Below are positions 28,206 to 37,005 of a stretch of 64,000 nt of DNA, in pieces. Position 1 is the first letter of the stretch. Each line of letters opens with the position of its first letter. Below the pieces are notes generated by a model, which had not been told where the DNA came from, ran no database searches, and saw nothing but the letters and a program-made list of their open reading frames with translations. Position numbers and translations under genes: made by a program. Origin of the DNA: JAXMHB01 sp046346965 (GTDB lineage Bacteria; Pseudomonadota; Gammaproteobacteria; Xanthomonadales; SZUA-5); contig JAXMHB010000014.1 in assembly GCA_046346965.1 (NCBI GenBank), positions 45,369-109,368 of the forward strand, read 5' to 3'.

Positions 28206-29909
28206 TCAGTCGCCGCACAGGCGCCGGCGCAAACCGCCGGCGCGCACGCTCACGCGGCCGAGCGCGGCCTGCAGACTGGCGGCGTCGCACCACAGGCTGG
28301 CGTGGGCGCGGGCGCGCGAGACGGCGGTGTACAGCAGCTGGCGGGTCAGGATCGGATGGTCCCGGTCGGGCGGCAGCAACACGGCGATCTCGGCGTACTC
28401 CGAGCCCTGGCTCTGGTGCACGGTGAGCGCGTAGCCCAGGTCATGCGCCGGCAACTCGCGCGGCGACAGCCAGCGGAAACTCGCGCCGCCCTCGCCATCG
28501 ACCGTTTCGAAGGCGACCCGCAGTTCGCCGTCCTGGCGCATCACGAGGCCCACGTCGCCGTTGTACAGGCGGCGCGCGTAGTCGTTCTGCCGAATCAACA
28601 GCGGACGGCCCGGATACCACTCGCGCTGTCCATGCTGCTGGCGCCAATGGGCATCGATCCGGGCGTTGACCGCATCGGCGCCATACGGTCCGTTGCGCAA
28701 AGCGGTCAGCAGCTGGCGCCGTCGCAAATGCGCAAAGGCTTGCGCCGGATCGACCACGGGCGCTGCGCACAGCGCCTGCAGCGCCGGGCCGTGATCGTGA
28801 TTCAACCAGTCGCTGAGCGCGCGCTGCAAAGTGGCGGCGTCGTGGACGGGGCGACGGGCGAGCCCCTGGCCGGCCTCGATATCTGTCTGCAGCCGGTGCG
28901 CATCGCCGCGCCGGATGGCGTCGAAACTGGCGGCGAGCGCGGAACCTGCGCGCCAGACGTGCGTCAGTTCGACGCTGTGGGCGGCTATGCCCGGGACGCC
29001 ACTGCGGGCAACACTGACCCAGTCGGCCAGCACCGAGCCGGCCGACACCGAGACCAGCTGGTCCGGATCACCGACCAGAAGCAGGATGGCCTGCGGCGCC
29101 AGCGCGTCGAGCAAGGCTCGCATCAGCGCCAGATCCACCATCGAGGCCTCATCGACGACCACCACGTCCGCCGCCAGCGGCCGCGCTGGGCCGTGACGGA
29201 AGCGATCACTGGCGGGATCGAAGCCGAGCAGCCGGTGCAGGGTCTGCGCGCGCTCAGGCAGCTGCGCCAGTGCTGCCTGCCAGGCCGGCGCGGACTGCGC
29301 CCGCGGACGCAGCGCCGCAATGCCCTCGCGCAAAGCTTGCGACAGTCGCTGCGCCGCCTTGCCGGTGGGCGCCGCCAACGCGATCGACAGCGGCGGACGG
29401 TCTGCACGCTGTCGCTGCAGCATCAACAGCATGCGCAGCACGGTGGTGGTCTTGCCGGTGCCCGGTCCGCCGGTCAGCACACACAGACGACGGCCCGGCA
29501 GCGCGGCGACGGCGGCGCGCTGGCCAGCCACGGCCGCGGCCTCACTGCCGTCGAACAACCAGGCGAGATCGGCCTCCAGTTCGGGCGCAGGCACCGGCGC
29601 AGCGGCAGCGACCCGATCCAGCAGGGCGTGGGCGACTTGCAACTCGTGCCGCCAGTTGCGCCACAGGAAGAAATCGCCCTCGCGCGTGCGCACACACGGC
29701 GTGACCACGCTGCCATCGCCCACCCAGGGATGGGCGGCCAACTCCGCCTGCTCGACGAGATCGAGTTCGGGCAGGCGCACGCAGGCGTGGCCCTCCAACT
29801 CGGCCTCGTAGGCGAGGCCCAGCGCGCGCGCCAGCGGCAGCGAGCCGCAGCGCTGGCGCGCCCAGCGCTCCAGCGCCTGTGCCGAGGACCAGGGTTTGCG
29901 CTCACTCAT
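28206..29909 (-). CDS. recD: RecD, 5'-3' helicase subunit of RecBCD
   Basis: The ATG at 29907-29909 (MSERKPWSSAQAL) overlaps the recB stop as ATGA; 567 residues. It is an SF1B helicase: Walker A is LTGGPGTGKTTTVLRML near residue 150. Other helicase motifs are VVVDEASMVDLALM, LLLVGDPDQLVSV and the C-terminal GYALTVHQSQGSEYAEIAVLLP, then LLYTAVSRAR. RecD is the fast 5'-3' motor of the RecBCD double-strand-break repair and foreign-DNA-degrading complex. It is the last gene of recC-recB-recD. All motifs look intact. Confidence 0.96.
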   Translation of the reverse strand: MSERKPWSSAQALERWARQRCGSLPLARALGLAYEAELEGHACVRLPELDLVEQAELAAHPWVGDGSVVTPCVRTREGDFFLWRNWRHELQVAHALLDRVAAAAPVPAPELEADLAWLFDGSEAAAVAGQRAAVAALPGRRLCVLTGGPGTGKTTTVLRMLLMLQRQRADRPPLSIALAAPTGKAAQRLSQALREGIAALRPRAQSAPAWQAALAQLPERAQTLHRLLGFDPASDRFRHGPARPLAADVVVVDEASMVDLALMRALLDALAPQAILLLVGDPDQLVSVSAGSVLADWVSVARSGVPGIAAHSVELTHVWRAGSALAASFDAIRRGDAHRLQTDIEAGQGLARRPVHDAATLQRALSDWLNHDHGPALQALCAAPVVDPAQAFAHLRRRQLLTALRNGPYGADAVNARIDAHWRQQHGQREWYPGRPLLIRQNDYARRLYNGDVGLVMRQDGELRVAFETVDGEGGASFRWLSPRELPAHDLGYALTVHQSQGSEYAEIAVLLPPDRDHPILTRQLLYTAVSRARAHASLWCDAASLQAALGRVSVRAGGLRRRLCGD

Positions 29910-32900
29910 GCAGCGGCTCCGTCGAACAACCCGTCCACGGCCAGCACCAGCGCCTCGGGAAAGCGTCGGTACCAAAGGCCAGCACCTGGGGCGAGACCGA
30001 GCGCGCGCACGAACAGATACCAGGCGCCGCCCAGATGCTGCTCGATCCGATAATCGTCCAGCCGCGTCGCCAGAAAACGGTGCAGCGCCACGCTGTAGAT
30101 CAACGCCTGCAAGCCGTAATGATGGTTGCGCATGGCCGCATCCAGCGCTGCGCCCTGGTAGTCCTCCAGCTGATCGCCCAACCAATTGGTCTTGTAGTCG
30201 AGCACGTGATAGCGGCCGTCCCAGGCGAAGGCGAGGTCGAGATAGCCCTTCATCAAGCCGCGCAAAGCGGCGCCGTCGTCGGCCACCGGCCACCAGTCGC
30301 CCAGGCCATGACGGTCGAGCACCTGATGCAAACGGCCCACGCGCGCGCCTGCCAGCGCAAAGGCGAATTCAAACTCGGCGCGGCGCGCCTCCGCTGGCAG
30401 CGACGCCAGGCGCAATCCCGGCGCCAGCTCGGATTGCACGGTGCGATCGAGCATCGCCGCCAGCGCCGCGCGCTCGGCCTCGGCTTGCCCTGGCGTGTAA
30501 CTCAGGCCCTGCCGGCGCAAGGCCTCCTGGATCGCCACGCCCTGACGTGCGTAGGGCGGCGGCGTGGTCTCCAGCAGCGCGTGCACGGCATCGCCGAAGC
30601 GCGGGCCCTTCAACCCCTGCAGCGAGGCGAGTTGCGGGTGGGGCGCTCGCGCCTCGGCCGGCAGTGCCCAGGCCGGTGGCGCAGGCTCGTCGTCGGCACC
30701 GGCGTGCAGATCCACGCGCATGGTCTCGCGCCGGGTCAGCGCGGTGTAGCTGTACAGGCCCCAGGGCGCGCGTGGCGAGGGCATCGGGCCGCGGACGCTG
30801 CGCGGCGGCGGCGTGCTCTGCGCGGGCAGCAGCACGGGTGGCGCCGGCACGACCGGCTCGATCAGCAATCCCGGCACGGCCGCCATCAGGGCGGTGCTGC
30901 CCTGCTCCAGTGTGGCTGCTCCCTGCGCGGCCAGCGCCGCTCCCAGCCAGCACTCCAGCTCGCTCGACTCCGGCGCGCTGGCGTGCGCGGCAGGCAGGCT
31001 GGCCGGGGCGTACACCACGCAGCGATGAATGGCGCGAGTCAACGCCACGTACAGTTTGCGCAGGCGTTCCTGCAGATCTTCTTCGGCCTGCAAGGCCTGG
31101 TGATGCGCATAGTCTGCGCTGCCGAGATCCAGGCATAGCCGACCCGCTGCATCGTGGTAACGCAGCTGCTGGCTGCGACGCGAGGAACGCGGCAGCCAGG
31201 CCAGCGGCAGGTACACCAGCGGAAACTCCAACCCCTTGCTGGCATGGACGGTCAGCAGCTGCACGCAATCGGCCTGACTCTCGATGCGCAGCTGCAGCTC
31301 GCGACTGGCCTCCTCGGTATCGCCCTGGGGATCGCGCCGGGCGGCCACGAACCAGGTGTACAGCTCTTCCGGCCCGTAGCAATCGCTCGCCGCGGTCTGC
31401 AGGATCTCGCCCAGATGGCGCAGATCGGTCAACGCGCGTTCGCCGTCGGCAGCGGCCAGCAGGCGCGGCGCGACGCGCGCCAGAATGCGCTCGATGACCT
31501 CCAGCGGCCCGCGCCGCTCCCACAGTTGCCGCCACTCGGCGAATGCCTCCAGCACCTGCTCCCAGTCGCCAGCGGCGCTGGCCCAGGCAATCAGATCGGC
31601 GCTGGTGGCACCCAGCAAGCGCGTCGCCATCGCCCCGCGCACGGCGCGGCTGTCGCCGGGATTGAGCAGCGCGTAGAGCAACAGCTGCAGATCCTCCGCC
31701 CACTCGGTCTGGATCACGCTGCTGCGCGCCGATCCCACCACCGGCACCTGGCGTTGCAGCAGCAGCCGGCGCAGCTGGGTGATCTGCCAGTTGCTGTTGA
31801 CCAGCACGGCGATATCGCGCGCCTTGAGCTGGCGCCCGCCGAGGCGCGCCTCGGGATCGGCCAGCCGTGCGGCGATGTCGTCGGCGCACTGCTGCAGCGC
31901 ATGCTCGTCGCGCAGCTTGCCGGCGCCGTTCAACAGCCGCAGACAGAGCGGCGCCGGGTCGGGTGCAAAGGCCTCGGCCTTGCCACTCTGCACCGGCTGG
32001 TAGGCGATCGGGCTGGCGCCAAAGCCTTGTGGGCCAGCCAGCGCGTACAGCTGGTTGAGGGCACCCAGCAGCGCCGGATGCGAGCGGAAGTTGCGGCGGA
32101 TCACGCGCACACTGCTCGCCGGCAACGCCGCCCGCGCCTGCAGATAGGCTTGGATATCGCCGCCGCGGAAGGCGTAAATGGCCTGTTTGGGATCGCCGAT
32201 CAGCACCAGCAGGTGGCTCGCTCCCGCTTGGTGCAGGCGCTCGAAGATCTGCCATTGACGTGCATCGGTGTCCTGAAACTCGTCGATCAGCGCGGCCGGC
32301 CAGGTGGCGGCCAGTTGCTCGGCCAGCTGAGCGCCACGCGGACCCTGCAGGCGCGCGTGCACGGCGGTGATCAGTTGATCGAAGGTCAGTTGCCCGCGCT
32401 CGCGCAGTCGGCGCTCGAGTTCACGCTCGACAAAGGCCAGCGCATCGCACACCCACTCGTGGTGGATGCGCTGCGGCAGTCGCTGCAGCGCTGGCCGCAG
32501 GGCCTGCAGTTGCTGCAGCAGCGGCCGCGTGTACAGCGGCGCGTGCGGACCCTGACGCCCGGAGCCGACGATCTTCTCCGGCGTCAGGTACTCATACAGG
32601 CTGTCCCAGTCCACCGCGCCCGGCGTGTCCTGTTGCGCGGCGAAATGCAGTTCCGTCAACAGCCGCAGCAACTTGGAATTGGCCCGGAAAGCACTGGTGT
32701 CCGCCACCAGCCGCGCGAGCGCGGGCAGCTCGCGGCCGCGCAGTTGCTGCCACCAGAGGCGTACCGCCTCGGTGCCTTCGAGCTCGATCCTGGCGCCGCG
32801 CTGGTCGAGCACCGACGCGACGCGCTGTGCCAGGTCGGCCGGTCCGGCCGGCAGCACAAAGCCGACCGCCCAGGGATCGGCCTCGCTACCGAGGAAGCGC

Positions 32901-33400
32901 TGGCGCCAGTAGTCGTCCACGCATTCGCGCACCAGCGCGCGCTGATCGACGATCTCGCCGAGATTGAAGGCCATCCCGGTGTCGAAGGGAAACTCCGTCA
33001 GCACACGCCGGCAGTAGCCATGGATGGTCGAGATCGGCGCCAGATCGAGCTCGCTGAGCGCCAGCTTGAGGCGCGTCTGGGCGAGCGTGCCGTCAGCGGC
33101 GACGCGCAGGCGCAGCCAGGCATCCAGGCTGGCATCCTCCAGTGCCGGGGCGGTACCAGTCAGCAGTGCGTCCACGGTGCGAGCGGCTGCGCTGAGGCGC
33201 GCACGAATGCGTGCCTTGAGCTCCTCGGCGGCGGCTTCGGTGAAGGTGGTGACCAGTATCTCGCGGGCGCCCAGGCCGCGCTCCAGCAGCAGCCGCAGAT
33301 AGATCAGCGCGATGTTGTAGGTCTTGCCGGTGCCAGCACTGGCTTCGATCAGCGTGCTGCCGCTGAGCGGCAGCGTGCGCCAGTCGAGATCCGCGTTCAT
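29906..33400 (-). CDS. recB: RecB, helicase-nuclease subunit of RecBCD
   Basis: The start is the ATG at 33398-33400 (MNADLDWRTLPLSG), overlapping the recC stop; 1164 residues, as expected for RecB. The N-terminus has the SF1A helicase Walker A IEASAGTGKTYNIALIYLRL near residue 20, then LVTTFTEAAAEELK and LIDEFQDTDARQWQIF. Helicase motifs continue as GDPKQAIYAFRGGDI and LLTVHASKGLEFPLVYLP. The C-terminal nuclease domain carries GDAVHALLE and FAWDGRYHVLDYKTNWLG near 1067, with the Asp and Lys needed for Mg-dependent cleavage. It unwinds and degrades DNA ends until a Chi site. Open sequence upstream of the start is shadow coding of recC. Confidence 0.97.
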   Translation of the reverse strand: MNADLDWRTLPLSGSTLIEASAGTGKTYNIALIYLRLLLERGLGAREILVTTFTEAAAEELKARIRARLSAAARTVDALLTGTAPALEDASLDAWLRLRVAADGTLAQTRLKLALSELDLAPISTIHGYCRRVLTEFPFDTGMAFNLGEIVDQRALVRECVDDYWRQRFLGSEADPWAVGFVLPAGPADLAQRVASVLDQRGARIELEGTEAVRLWWQQLRGRELPALARLVADTSAFRANSKLLRLLTELHFAAQQDTPGAVDWDSLYEYLTPEKIVGSGRQGPHAPLYTRPLLQQLQALRPALQRLPQRIHHEWVCDALAFVERELERRLRERGQLTFDQLITAVHARLQGPRGAQLAEQLAATWPAALIDEFQDTDARQWQIFERLHQAGASHLLVLIGDPKQAIYAFRGGDIQAYLQARAALPASSVRVIRRNFRSHPALLGALNQLYALAGPQGFGASPIAYQPVQSGKAEAFAPDPAPLCLRLLNGAGKLRDEHALQQCADDIAARLADPEARLGGRQLKARDIAVLVNSNWQITQLRRLLLQRQVPVVGSARSSVIQTEWAEDLQLLLYALLNPGDSRAVRGAMATRLLGATSADLIAWASAAGDWEQVLEAFAEWRQLWERRGPLEVIERILARVAPRLLAAADGERALTDLRHLGEILQTAASDCYGPEELYTWFVAARRDPQGDTEEASRELQLRIESQADCVQLLTVHASKGLEFPLVYLPLAWLPRSSRRSQQLRYHDAAGRLCLDLGSADYAHHQALQAEEDLQERLRKLYVALTRAIHRCVVYAPASLPAAHASAPESSELECWLGAALAAQGAATLEQGSTALMAAVPGLLIEPVVPAPPVLLPAQSTPPPRSVRGPMPSPRAPWGLYSYTALTRRETMRVDLHAGADDEPAPPAWALPAEARAPHPQLASLQGLKGPRFGDAVHALLETTPPPYARQGVAIQEALRRQGLSYTPGQAEAERAALAAMLDRTVQSELAPGLRLASLPAEARRAEFEFAFALAGARVGRLHQVLDRHGLGDWWPVADDGAALRGLMKGYLDLAFAWDGRYHVLDYKTNWLGDQLEDYQGAALDAAMRNHHYGLQALIYSVALHRFLATRLDDYRIEQHLGGAWYLFVRALGLAPGAGLWYRRFPEALVLAVDGLFDGAAA

Positions 33401-36400
33401 GCGCCTGCTCCCGCTGGATGGATCAGCCGGTACAGCGTCGTCGCCAGCTCGGCAAACTCGGCATGTGCGGCCTCGCCGGCCTCGAGGAAGGCGGCGTGGC
33501 CGCCGAGCAGCCGCAGATAGCCCGGCGCGTAGCTGCGCTCGCCATGGCTGTCCTGTTTGCCGCGCCAGGCATCGCGTGCATCGTAGAGCGCCAGTTGCGC
33601 CGGCTTGCCCTTCTTCAACACCGCCTCGGCATAGGCATAGGCAGATTTCGGGAAATACACGCCGGCGGTGTGCTCGGCGTGGCGATAGCGGTGCAACAGC
33701 TGCTGCAGCGCGGCCCGCGCGCCGGCGTCGGCGCGCGTGAAGGCCGGATCGATGCACGGCGCCTCCGCCGTACCCCCGTTCGGGTGATGCACCAGCGCCA
33801 GCCGCAGGCGCAGGCGCGGGTGCGCGAGACGCAGCACCCACCATTCCAGATACAGCGGCAGCCATTGGTGGAAGCCCAGTTTGCGGCCGGTCTCCACGCG
33901 CACCAACCAGTGCTCGTCATTGCAGGCATAGACCTGATCGATGCTGCCGAGCAAACGGCTGCCATCCTCGGTCTGCCAGTCGATCGCCAGCGCCTGCGCC
34001 TGCGTGGCGCCGTGCGCGAAGGGGGGCAGCTGCCGCAGGGCGTCGAGCAGCGACTGCGCTTCCGCGCGCAGCTGCGCAAAGGCCAGATGCCCGAGCGCGC
34101 CCGCGACCAGCTGCCCCGAATACAGCAGGCGCGCCGGTGCGGTCGTCGGCACCTGCGACTGGCCAGTCGCGAGCGCCGCCCACGCGATATCGATCGCGCT
34201 GCGATCCTGGCGTGGGCGCTCCAGCGTCAGCGGCTCCTGATCCGCTGCGGTCTGGTCGTCCAGGGCGCGCCGCGACAGCCCCAGCACCTGCTCGCACAGC
34301 CAGCGCGCCGGATCGCGGTAGAAGCGCAGCAGCGCGCGCAACTCCAGCGTCGGTTCGGCGAGCGCTGGCAGCGCGGTGTCGGTGAGAAAACGCCAGGGCG
34401 ACTCGGCAGCGGCGGCGCGCATGCCGGCGTAGGCGCTCGAATAGGAGTACAGGCGCGGGTCGCTGCCGTCGAAGTAACGCAGATCGAAGGGCTGCAGCGG
34501 ATGGCGCACCAGCCAGGGCCGATCGACGACATCATCGGCGTCGATCCCGGCGCTCTCGTCCAGAAACTGCAGCAGCTCGCCGAGCGGCGCCGCCGGGCTG
34601 CGCGCCTTGCCATCCTGCGCGCCCTCGCCGAGGAACGATAAATGCAGCGCGCTGCGGGCGCTCATCAGTGCTTCGAGGAACAGATAGCGATCATCCATGC
34701 GGTTGTCGCGGTCGCCCAGGCGCGGCGCTTTCTGCATCAGATCCAGCCCGGTGTCGGGCCGCGCACGCGGGTACTCGCCGTCATTCAGGCCGAGCAGCGC
34801 GATCACCCGGAAGGGAATCGCGCGCTGCGGCACCATGCCGCAAAAGGTGATCCCGCCAGCCAGGAAGACCTGGCGCTCCGGAATGCCCTCCAGGCCCTGG
34901 CGCAAGACCTCGCGGACGACCGGCCAATCCACCACCGGGTCAACGCCGGCGTGGCTGGCGTCCACCGTCAGCGCGGCGACCAGCTTATCGATGGCGGCCA
35001 GCGCCTCGACTTCCTCGGCATCCTCCGGATCGGCGCGGAACAGGCGCCCGCACCAGTCCGCCAGGCGCTCGGCCCAATGCCGCAGACTGCGCGGACGCGC
35101 CGCCGCCTCGCGCCAGGCGCGCAGCAGATCGAGCAGCTCCATCAGCGGGCCGAGGCCGGCAGCATCCGGCCCCTGCACCGGGTCGGTGGGCAGGATGTGG
35201 TCATCGAGCAGCCAGTCGGCGTGTTCGTGCCCGACCAGTACCCCGGCGCAGATGCGGTCCAGGCCGAAGCTGAAGCTGTTGGCGTCCACAGGCGCCGCGC
35301 CGAAGGCGCGCTTCATCTCGCCATCCAATCCCCAAACCACCTGGGCGCGTTCCAGCCAGCGCGCCAGCGCGGCATGGGCGCCGGCATCCAGGCCGAGCCG
35401 CCGCGCCACCGCAGGCAAGGCCAGCAGGGCCAATACCTCGGCACGCGTGATGCGCTGACTCGGCAGATCCAGCAGGGTGCGGAAGGCCGCCAGCAGCGGG
35501 TGCGAGCGCATCAGGGCGACATCGGCCAACTGCCAGGGCAGCGCGCTGCCATAGCGTCCGGGTGCACCGAAAACGACAGACAGCAGTGGCGCGTACAGCG
35601 CCATGTTCGGCGCCATCACCACGATCTGGCGCGGCTCCAGCGTCGGATCGGCTGTCAGCTGATCCAGCAGCGCGTCCTTGAGTACCTCGAGTTCGCGCAG
35701 CCGCGTGTGACAGCGATGGACGCGCAGCGAGGCATCGCGCCACGCATCGCCGCGTCCGCCTTGCGCCCAGTCGGGACGCAGCGTGCGCACGCTGTGTTGA
35801 ACGCGTTGCAGCAACGTGGCGTCCGGCAACAGACCCTCGGCGCGCTCGTCGTCGACATCGCGCGCATCGGTGGCCGCCGGCCGCTGGTTCAACAGCAAGG
35901 TGAAGTGCTGACCCATGCGCCCCAGCGCTGCCAGCAGCGGATGGCCTATCTGCAGAAAGGCACCGCCGTTCAGCTCGGCGCGATAGGCCTCGCGGCGGGT
36001 CACCAGATCGTCCCACAGCTCGCGACAGGGATCGGGGAAGTACACGCAGACCTCGCGCGTGCGCGCCAGCAGCTCCAGCGCGCCGAGCGCATCGGGCGGC
36101 AAGTGGCTGACGCCAAACACGAACAGCGCCGGCTGTTCCGGATCCGCGGTCAGCCGACTCAAGCGTTGCGCCAGCTGCTGCATGCGCTGACCGCGGTGGG
36201 CCAGCCGGATGTCGGCCACCAGCTGTTGCCACAGCTGCGCCTGCCAGCCACCGGCGCCGTACTCGCCGCGCTCCCAGGCCGCCAGCCAATCGCGGCGATA
36301 TACGAGGTATTGCGCGTACAGTCCGGCGAGGCGATCGGCCAGCTGGAAACGCCGCCGCGGCGCGTCCTCACCGGCGAGATAGCGCGCGACCTCGGGCACC

Positions 36401-36726
36401 TGCAGCGCCGGCAAGGCCTCGTAGATGCGCCAGCGCAGCGCCGGCCGGCGATAGGGCGCAATCGCGATGGCCTCGGTCCCCAGCACCTGCTGCGCCAGGC
36501 GATCCAGCCATTCGCTGGGCAGCAGCATGTCCAGATTGGCCGCGATCCGCGGCAGTCCTGGCAAGGCCGTCTCGGCCAACTGCAGCGTCAGCCAGCGCTT
36601 CATGCCGAGGTGACCCACGATCAATGCATGCGGCACCATCGGCGAGCTTGGGCGCCAGCGCTGCAGATGCGAGTGCAGCAGCTGCGCCAGTCTTTCGATG
36701 CGACTGCTGCGGTAGATGTGGAGCAT
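33397..36726 (-). CDS. recC: RecC, Chi-recognition subunit of RecBCD
   Basis: 1109 residues from the ATG at 36724-36726 (MLHIYRSSRIERLAQLL). Family signatures include LIVGHLGMKRWLTLQLAE, the ARYLAGEDAPRRRFQLADRL segment and RVHRCHTRLRELEVLKD, and later DGEYPRARPDTGLDLM. RecC holds the complex together and scans for Chi with an inactivated helicase-nuclease fold; no Walker A is expected and none is seen. It is the first gene of a tightly packed recC-recB-recD operon, whose order differs from the E. coli recC-ptrA-recB-recD cluster by lack of ptrA. The upstream 280-base gap presumably holds the promoter. Confidence 0.96.
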   Translation of the reverse strand: MLHIYRSSRIERLAQLLHSHLQRWRPSSPMVPHALIVGHLGMKRWLTLQLAETALPGLPRIAANLDMLLPSEWLDRLAQQVLGTEAIAIAPYRRPALRWRIYEALPALQVPEVARYLAGEDAPRRRFQLADRLAGLYAQYLVYRRDWLAAWERGEYGAGGWQAQLWQQLVADIRLAHRGQRMQQLAQRLSRLTADPEQPALFVFGVSHLPPDALGALELLARTREVCVYFPDPCRELWDDLVTRREAYRAELNGGAFLQIGHPLLAALGRMGQHFTLLLNQRPAATDARDVDDERAEGLLPDATLLQRVQHSVRTLRPDWAQGGRGDAWRDASLRVHRCHTRLRELEVLKDALLDQLTADPTLEPRQIVVMAPNMALYAPLLSVVFGAPGRYGSALPWQLADVALMRSHPLLAAFRTLLDLPSQRITRAEVLALLALPAVARRLGLDAGAHAALARWLERAQVVWGLDGEMKRAFGAAPVDANSFSFGLDRICAGVLVGHEHADWLLDDHILPTDPVQGPDAAGLGPLMELLDLLRAWREAAARPRSLRHWAERLADWCGRLFRADPEDAEEVEALAAIDKLVAALTVDASHAGVDPVVDWPVVREVLRQGLEGIPERQVFLAGGITFCGMVPQRAIPFRVIALLGLNDGEYPRARPDTGLDLMQKAPRLGDRDNRMDDRYLFLEALMSARSALHLSFLGEGAQDGKARSPAAPLGELLQFLDESAGIDADDVVDRPWLVRHPLQPFDLRYFDGSDPRLYSYSSAYAGMRAAAAESPWRFLTDTALPALAEPTLELRALLRFYRDPARWLCEQVLGLSRRALDDQTAADQEPLTLERPRQDRSAIDIAWAALATGQSQVPTTAPARLLYSGQLVAGALGHLAFAQLRAEAQSLLDALRQLPPFAHGATQAQALAIDWQTEDGSRLLGSIDQVYACNDEHWLVRVETGRKLGFHQWLPLYLEWWVLRLAHPRLRLRLALVHHPNGGTAEAPCIDPAFTRADAGARAALQQLLHRYRHAEHTAGVYFPKSAYAYAEAVLKKGKPAQLALYDARDAWRGKQDSHGERSYAPGYLRLLGGHAAFLEAGEAAHAEFAELATTLYRLIHPAGAGA

Positions 36727-37005
36727 GCGAGTGACGAGCTGTCCTTGGCGGTGACGCTCCGAGCATAGGCCAGCGGGTGTTCGAGAGCTGCGCCATCTGC
36801 ATCGTCGCTGCGGCGGTAAACTGAATCGACTTTCCTGCGTCTGAGCAGGCGCAGCGATCTCAGCGTCGAGGTCGCCGCATCCCAGAGATTGGTGCAGAAT
36901 CCGGCCAGCGGCGTCAATCCGGGGGGGCGCAGCCGATAACGACGACTCGCGGCGTCGCGCGCGCGGTGGTGGTCCCCGATCGCTCAGATGACGGGGAATA
37001 GACTG
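36727..37005. promoter_or_regulatory. Divergent intergenic region between recC and the giant surface protein gene
   Basis: About 280 bases without a gene. No strong promoter consensus, palindrome or repeat was recognised; a GGGGGG tract lies at about 36,921-36,926. Confidence 0.4.
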